NCBI GenBank assembly: GCA_003221615.1
Contig: QHSQ01000123.1
Span: 1-34,874 of the forward strand
DNA length: 34,874 nucleotides
Source: Candidatus Rokuibacteriota bacterium
GTDB lineage: Bacteria > Methylomirabilota > Methylomirabilia > Rokubacteriales > CSP1-6
Direction of reading: 5' to 3'
The position numbers and the translations under genes were made by a program. Positions 32,866 through 34,874 of this stretch are shown here, piece after piece. The notes under the pieces were generated by a model that was not told the origin of the DNA, ran no database searches, and was given only the letters and a program-made list of their open reading frames with translations. The first letter of the stretch is position 1. Each line of letters opens with the position of its first letter.

Positions 32866-34024
32866 CGCACGCTGAACGGTGTCCTTCGTCGTGGCGTCCC
32901 AGGCGCGCCGCCGCCACGCCGAGATCGAACTGAGCGCTTAAATGGTTGGGGTTCACCTCGAGGGCCTTCGTGAGCCAGGTCAGTGCTTGCGCGTCGTCCT
33001 TCTGGCTCATGTAGAGCCGGCCGATGTTGTCATACGGCCACGAGAACGCGGGATCGGCGGCGATGGCCTTCGTGTACGCAGCGAGCGCCTCGGCCGATTT
33101 GTTGCCGCGGTTCTGCAGTCGCCAGCCCGTAGCGTTCAGCGACTCGGCGAGCTTTGGGACGTCGTGGTCGGGCAGGCGATAACGCAGCACCCACTCCGCC
33201 TGCGCCTTGATCTCGGGACTCCGCGAGCGCTGAGACCGATCAAGCAGGACGAGGCGTCCGAGCCGCGCGAGCCCATCGTCGGCAAGCCGCTCGCCGAGCA
33301 CGGCGAGGCAGTCGGCGCGGTCGGGCTGGAGCATCATCGCCAGCAACCCCGCCGTTTCACTCGATACCGGGAGCTCGCTGGTCGTGCAGTAGTCCTCGTA
33401 GTCTCGGAGCCAGCCGCGCGAGCGCGCCAGCGCGATCGCCTGCTCACGTCGCCCGGCTTCGACCATCACGCGAAACGCGTACTGCGGAACCCTCTCGCGC
33501 GAAGAGCGAAACCACGTGCGGCCGAGGTGAGCCGACGAGGGGAGACATATGATCAACAGCTCGGAAACGCTCGGCCAGTGCTTGGGCACGCACGCGAGGA
33601 GCATCACGACTCCGACCTTGAGCCCGAGCGAGGCATGCTCGCGCCACGGCCCGTACGCCTGCTCGAGCGACTGGATCGCCAGGTCCACTTGCCCCATCCG
33701 ATCGGCCATCTCGCCGAAGCGAAGCCGGGCCCTGGTGGAAGAAGCGCGCCGAGCCGCCGCCTGGTAGGCGCTCAACGCTTCGTCGAATTCTCCGAGGGCC
33801 TCGGCGGCCTCTCCCAGAGCCAGCTGCGCCGTGGCGGAGCCCGGAGCGAGCCTCGTCGCCGTGCGGTAGTGCTCCAGGGCTTCACGAAGGTCGCCCTGTT
33901 CCATTGCCCGGCGTCCCGCGTCGACCGCCGCGCCGGCCTGACGTGACGTCCCGCATCCGGCGGGCAGGAGGACGAGGCCGAGGACGCCGAGCACCGGCAT
34001 CCAAGGCCGAGCACAACCCATCAT
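32522..34024 (-). CDS. TPR lipoprotein, probably frameshifted near its 3' end
   Basis: Open frame of 500 residues. Lipoprotein signal with lipobox LPAGC near residue 24, then TPR units (GRRAMEQGDLREALEHYRTATRLAP; EAAEALGEFDEALSAYQAA; EALAAYTKAIAADPAFSWPYDNIGRLYMSQKD; AQALTWLTKALEVNPNHLSAQFDLGVAAARLGRHDE). After about residue 381 the translation turns into Arg/Gly/Ala-rich sequence that is just the neighbouring TPR gene read in another frame. One missing base near 32865-32884 would restore a stop at 32862-32864 overlapping that gene's ATG, giving a protein of about 386 residues. Real coding therefore spans roughly 32862-34024. Confidence 0.75.
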   Translation of the reverse strand: MMGCARPWMPVLGVLGLVLLPAGCGTSRQAGAAVDAGRRAMEQGDLREALEHYRTATRLAPGSATAQLALGEAAEALGEFDEALSAYQAAARRASSTRARLRFGEMADRMGQVDLAIQSLEQAYGPWREHASLGLKVGVVMLLACVPKHWPSVSELLIICLPSSAHLGRTWFRSSRERVPQYAFRVMVEAGRREQAIALARSRGWLRDYEDYCTTSELPVSSETAGLLAMMLQPDRADCLAVLGERLADDGLARLGRLVLLDRSQRSRSPEIKAQAEWVLRYRLPDHDVPKLAESLNATGWRLQNRGNKSAEALAAYTKAIAADPAFSWPYDNIGRLYMSQKDDAQALTWLTKALEVNPNHLSAQFDLGVAAARLGRHDEGHRSACDDRRYRESSRPCDRADALHRLGRGRAGAQGGGRKRSGPRAGGVPGRPLRGGAGAGAARRRRGADVGARAHPARGHGGVHGRVRGGADGLRPRLRARARRCRADLPHGVVRGARG

Positions 34025-34238
34025 CCAGGAATAGCGTGCGCTTCAGGGGCCTACAAACAATCCTTTGGGTGGCACCCCGAGGGGAGATGCGCAGGCTGAG
34101 CACTAGCCATTGGGGCGAGGTCGAGCGCGGTCAGGTCAGGCGTCGCTGACGTAAAGTTCGAGACGACCGAGCACGAGCAGCGCCGCTTCACGTTCCGGAA
34201 CCCGCCACGGGCAATCGGCCCGAGCATTGCCGAGCCGA
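34025..34238. other. Spacer between asparagine synthase-like gene and TPR lipoprotein gene
   Basis: 214 nt with no convincing terminator or full promoter. On the minus strand, the frame continuing after the asparagine synthase stop stays open from 34238 to a TGA at 34136-34138 and reads coding-like (PEREAALLVLGRLELYVSDA at its end). The promoter of the five-gene cluster should be here; a weak TTGTAG-N17-TATTCC pair close to the start codon is the only candidate seen. Confidence 0.4.
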
Positions 34239-34874
34239 TCAGCTCAGGCGATAACGCGAAGCCCAGAGCTGGAAGGCGAGGAGTGTGTAGAGCTTCTTCC
34301 TGTGATCGCGCCGCTGACTCTCGTGCTCAGAGAGTAGGCGCTCGACGATCTCCGGGCGAAAGAGGCCGGCCCGTCGGATCGCGTCGCCTCCGCAGACCTC
34401 GCGCAGGAGCGGACGAAGGCTACCGCGGAACCAGCGACCGAGCGGGATCCCGAAGCCCTTCTTCGTGCGCGCGAGGGTCTCTCGCGGGAGCACGCCGGCA
34501 AGGGCACGCTTTAGGATGTACTTCGTCGTGAGGCCACGCAGTTTGAGGCCCATTCGAAGGCTCGCCGCCAGCTCCACGACCCGGCGGTCGAGAAGCGGCA
34601 CCCGTACCTCGAGGGAGCACGCCATGCTGGCACGGTCGGTCTTCGTCAGGACCCCCTCACCGAGGTAACCCTTGAGGTCGAGATAGAGCATGCGCTCGAG
34701 GCCCTTTGCGGATGGGACGTGCGCGAGGATGTCGTGGAACGCGGCGTAGGACGGTGGCGCCTCCATGCGTGCGAGCGCGTCGGGCGCGAACAGCTCCTGC
34801 TGCTCGGCCGGCGTGAACGAGCCGAGCCAGACGGCGTGGCGCTCGACGTCGGTGTAGTCCATGCCTTCGAGGAA
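34239..34874 (-). CDS. Asparagine synthase (glutamine-hydrolysing) family, C-terminal part
   Basis: At least 211 residues of the ATP-dependent synthetase domain; the frame stays open to the window end (F-L-E-G before the first Met), so the 5' part is missing. LYLDLKGYLGEGVLTKTDRASMACSLEVRVPLLDRRVVELAASL and KYILKRALAGVLPRETLARTKKGFGIPLGRWFRG are the AsnB signatures. The full enzyme would have an N-terminal glutaminase domain outside the window. The form with GFGIPLGRWFRG is frequently found in exopolysaccharide clusters, but the context beyond the window is unknown. Confidence 0.93.
   Translation of the reverse strand, partial: FLEGMDYTDVERHAVWLGSFTPAEQQELFAPDALARMEAPPSYAAFHDILAHVPSAKGLERMLYLDLKGYLGEGVLTKTDRASMACSLEVRVPLLDRRVVELAASLRMGLKLRGLTTKYILKRALAGVLPRETLARTKKGFGIPLGRWFRGSLRPLLREVCGGDAIRRAGLFRPEIVERLLSEHESQRRDHRKKLYTLLAFQLWASRYRLS

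Noticed and set aside
1..34874. CRISPR arrays, tRNA/rRNA genes, insertion sequences, phage genes
   Set aside because: No regularly spaced repeats, cloverleaf-like sequences, transposase motifs or phage proteins were found on reading both strands.

Overview
The window looks like a chromosomal segment of a GC-rich, Gram-negative-type bacterium. It carries a lipobox lipoprotein, a DUF4124 exported protein and a sigma-54 response regulator, and its ribosomal proteins S14, S4, L24 and L36 and its adenylate kinase are the cysteine-rich (zinc) forms. Codon usage and gene complement would fit Candidatus Rokubacteria/Methylomirabilota or a deltaproteobacterium-like lineage. That placement is an inference from style only; no marker comparison could be run.

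Region 1 (1-15323, + strand) is a nearly complete fused S10-spc-alpha ribosomal super-operon: rplC (5' cut by the window edge), rplD, rplW, rplB, rpsS, rplV, rpsC, rplP, rpmC, rpsQ, rplN, rplX, rplE, rpsN (zinc type), rpsH, rplF, rplR, rpsE, rpmD, rplO, secY, adk, map, infA, rpmJ, rpsM, rpsK, rpsD, rpoA, rplQ. Most genes touch or overlap. The few larger spacers (rplD-rplW, rplR-rpsE, rpmJ-rpsM, rpsD-rpoA, rpoA-rplQ) contain either a 46-bp imperfect direct repeat or strong GC hairpins. Two of these hairpins belong to one REP-like sequence family.

Region 2 (15324-25500): a cytochrome P450 gene follows rplQ by 27 nt on the + strand. Its start codon directly abuts a hairpin that holds the only Shine-Dalgarno-like bases. 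It converges with a minus-strand gene that fuses a MurU-type nucleotidyltransferase to an AmgK-type sugar kinase, pointing to peptidoglycan sugar recycling. Next comes a minus-strand operon read trxA, trpE, trpG, thiL, two tandem CNNM/CorC-type transporter genes and a dienelactone hydrolase, mostly joined by short overlaps. It ends in a hairpin terminator candidate at 18779-18810.

Region 3 (25501-28035, + strand): an orphan NtrC-type sigma-54 response regulator with a GAFSGA loop in place of GAFTGA, then a FIST-domain sensor-like protein. A near-consensus -24/-12 element lies immediately before the FIST start, and an upstream motif there recurs in front of the regulator gene.

Region 4 (28039-34024, minus strand) is a compact five-gene envelope cluster: TPR lipoprotein, a paralogous exported TPR protein, a DUF4124 protein with a pentapeptide-repeat linker, a zinc-ribbon/DUF898 (YjgN-like) membrane protein and an M48 membrane metalloprotease. 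I regard this as the best candidate for an undescribed functional unit. The junction of the two TPR genes looks frameshifted. The window ends in the C-terminal part of an asparagine synthase-like gene. No tRNA, rRNA, CRISPR array or insertion sequence was seen. No gene-free stretch exceeds about 215 bases.
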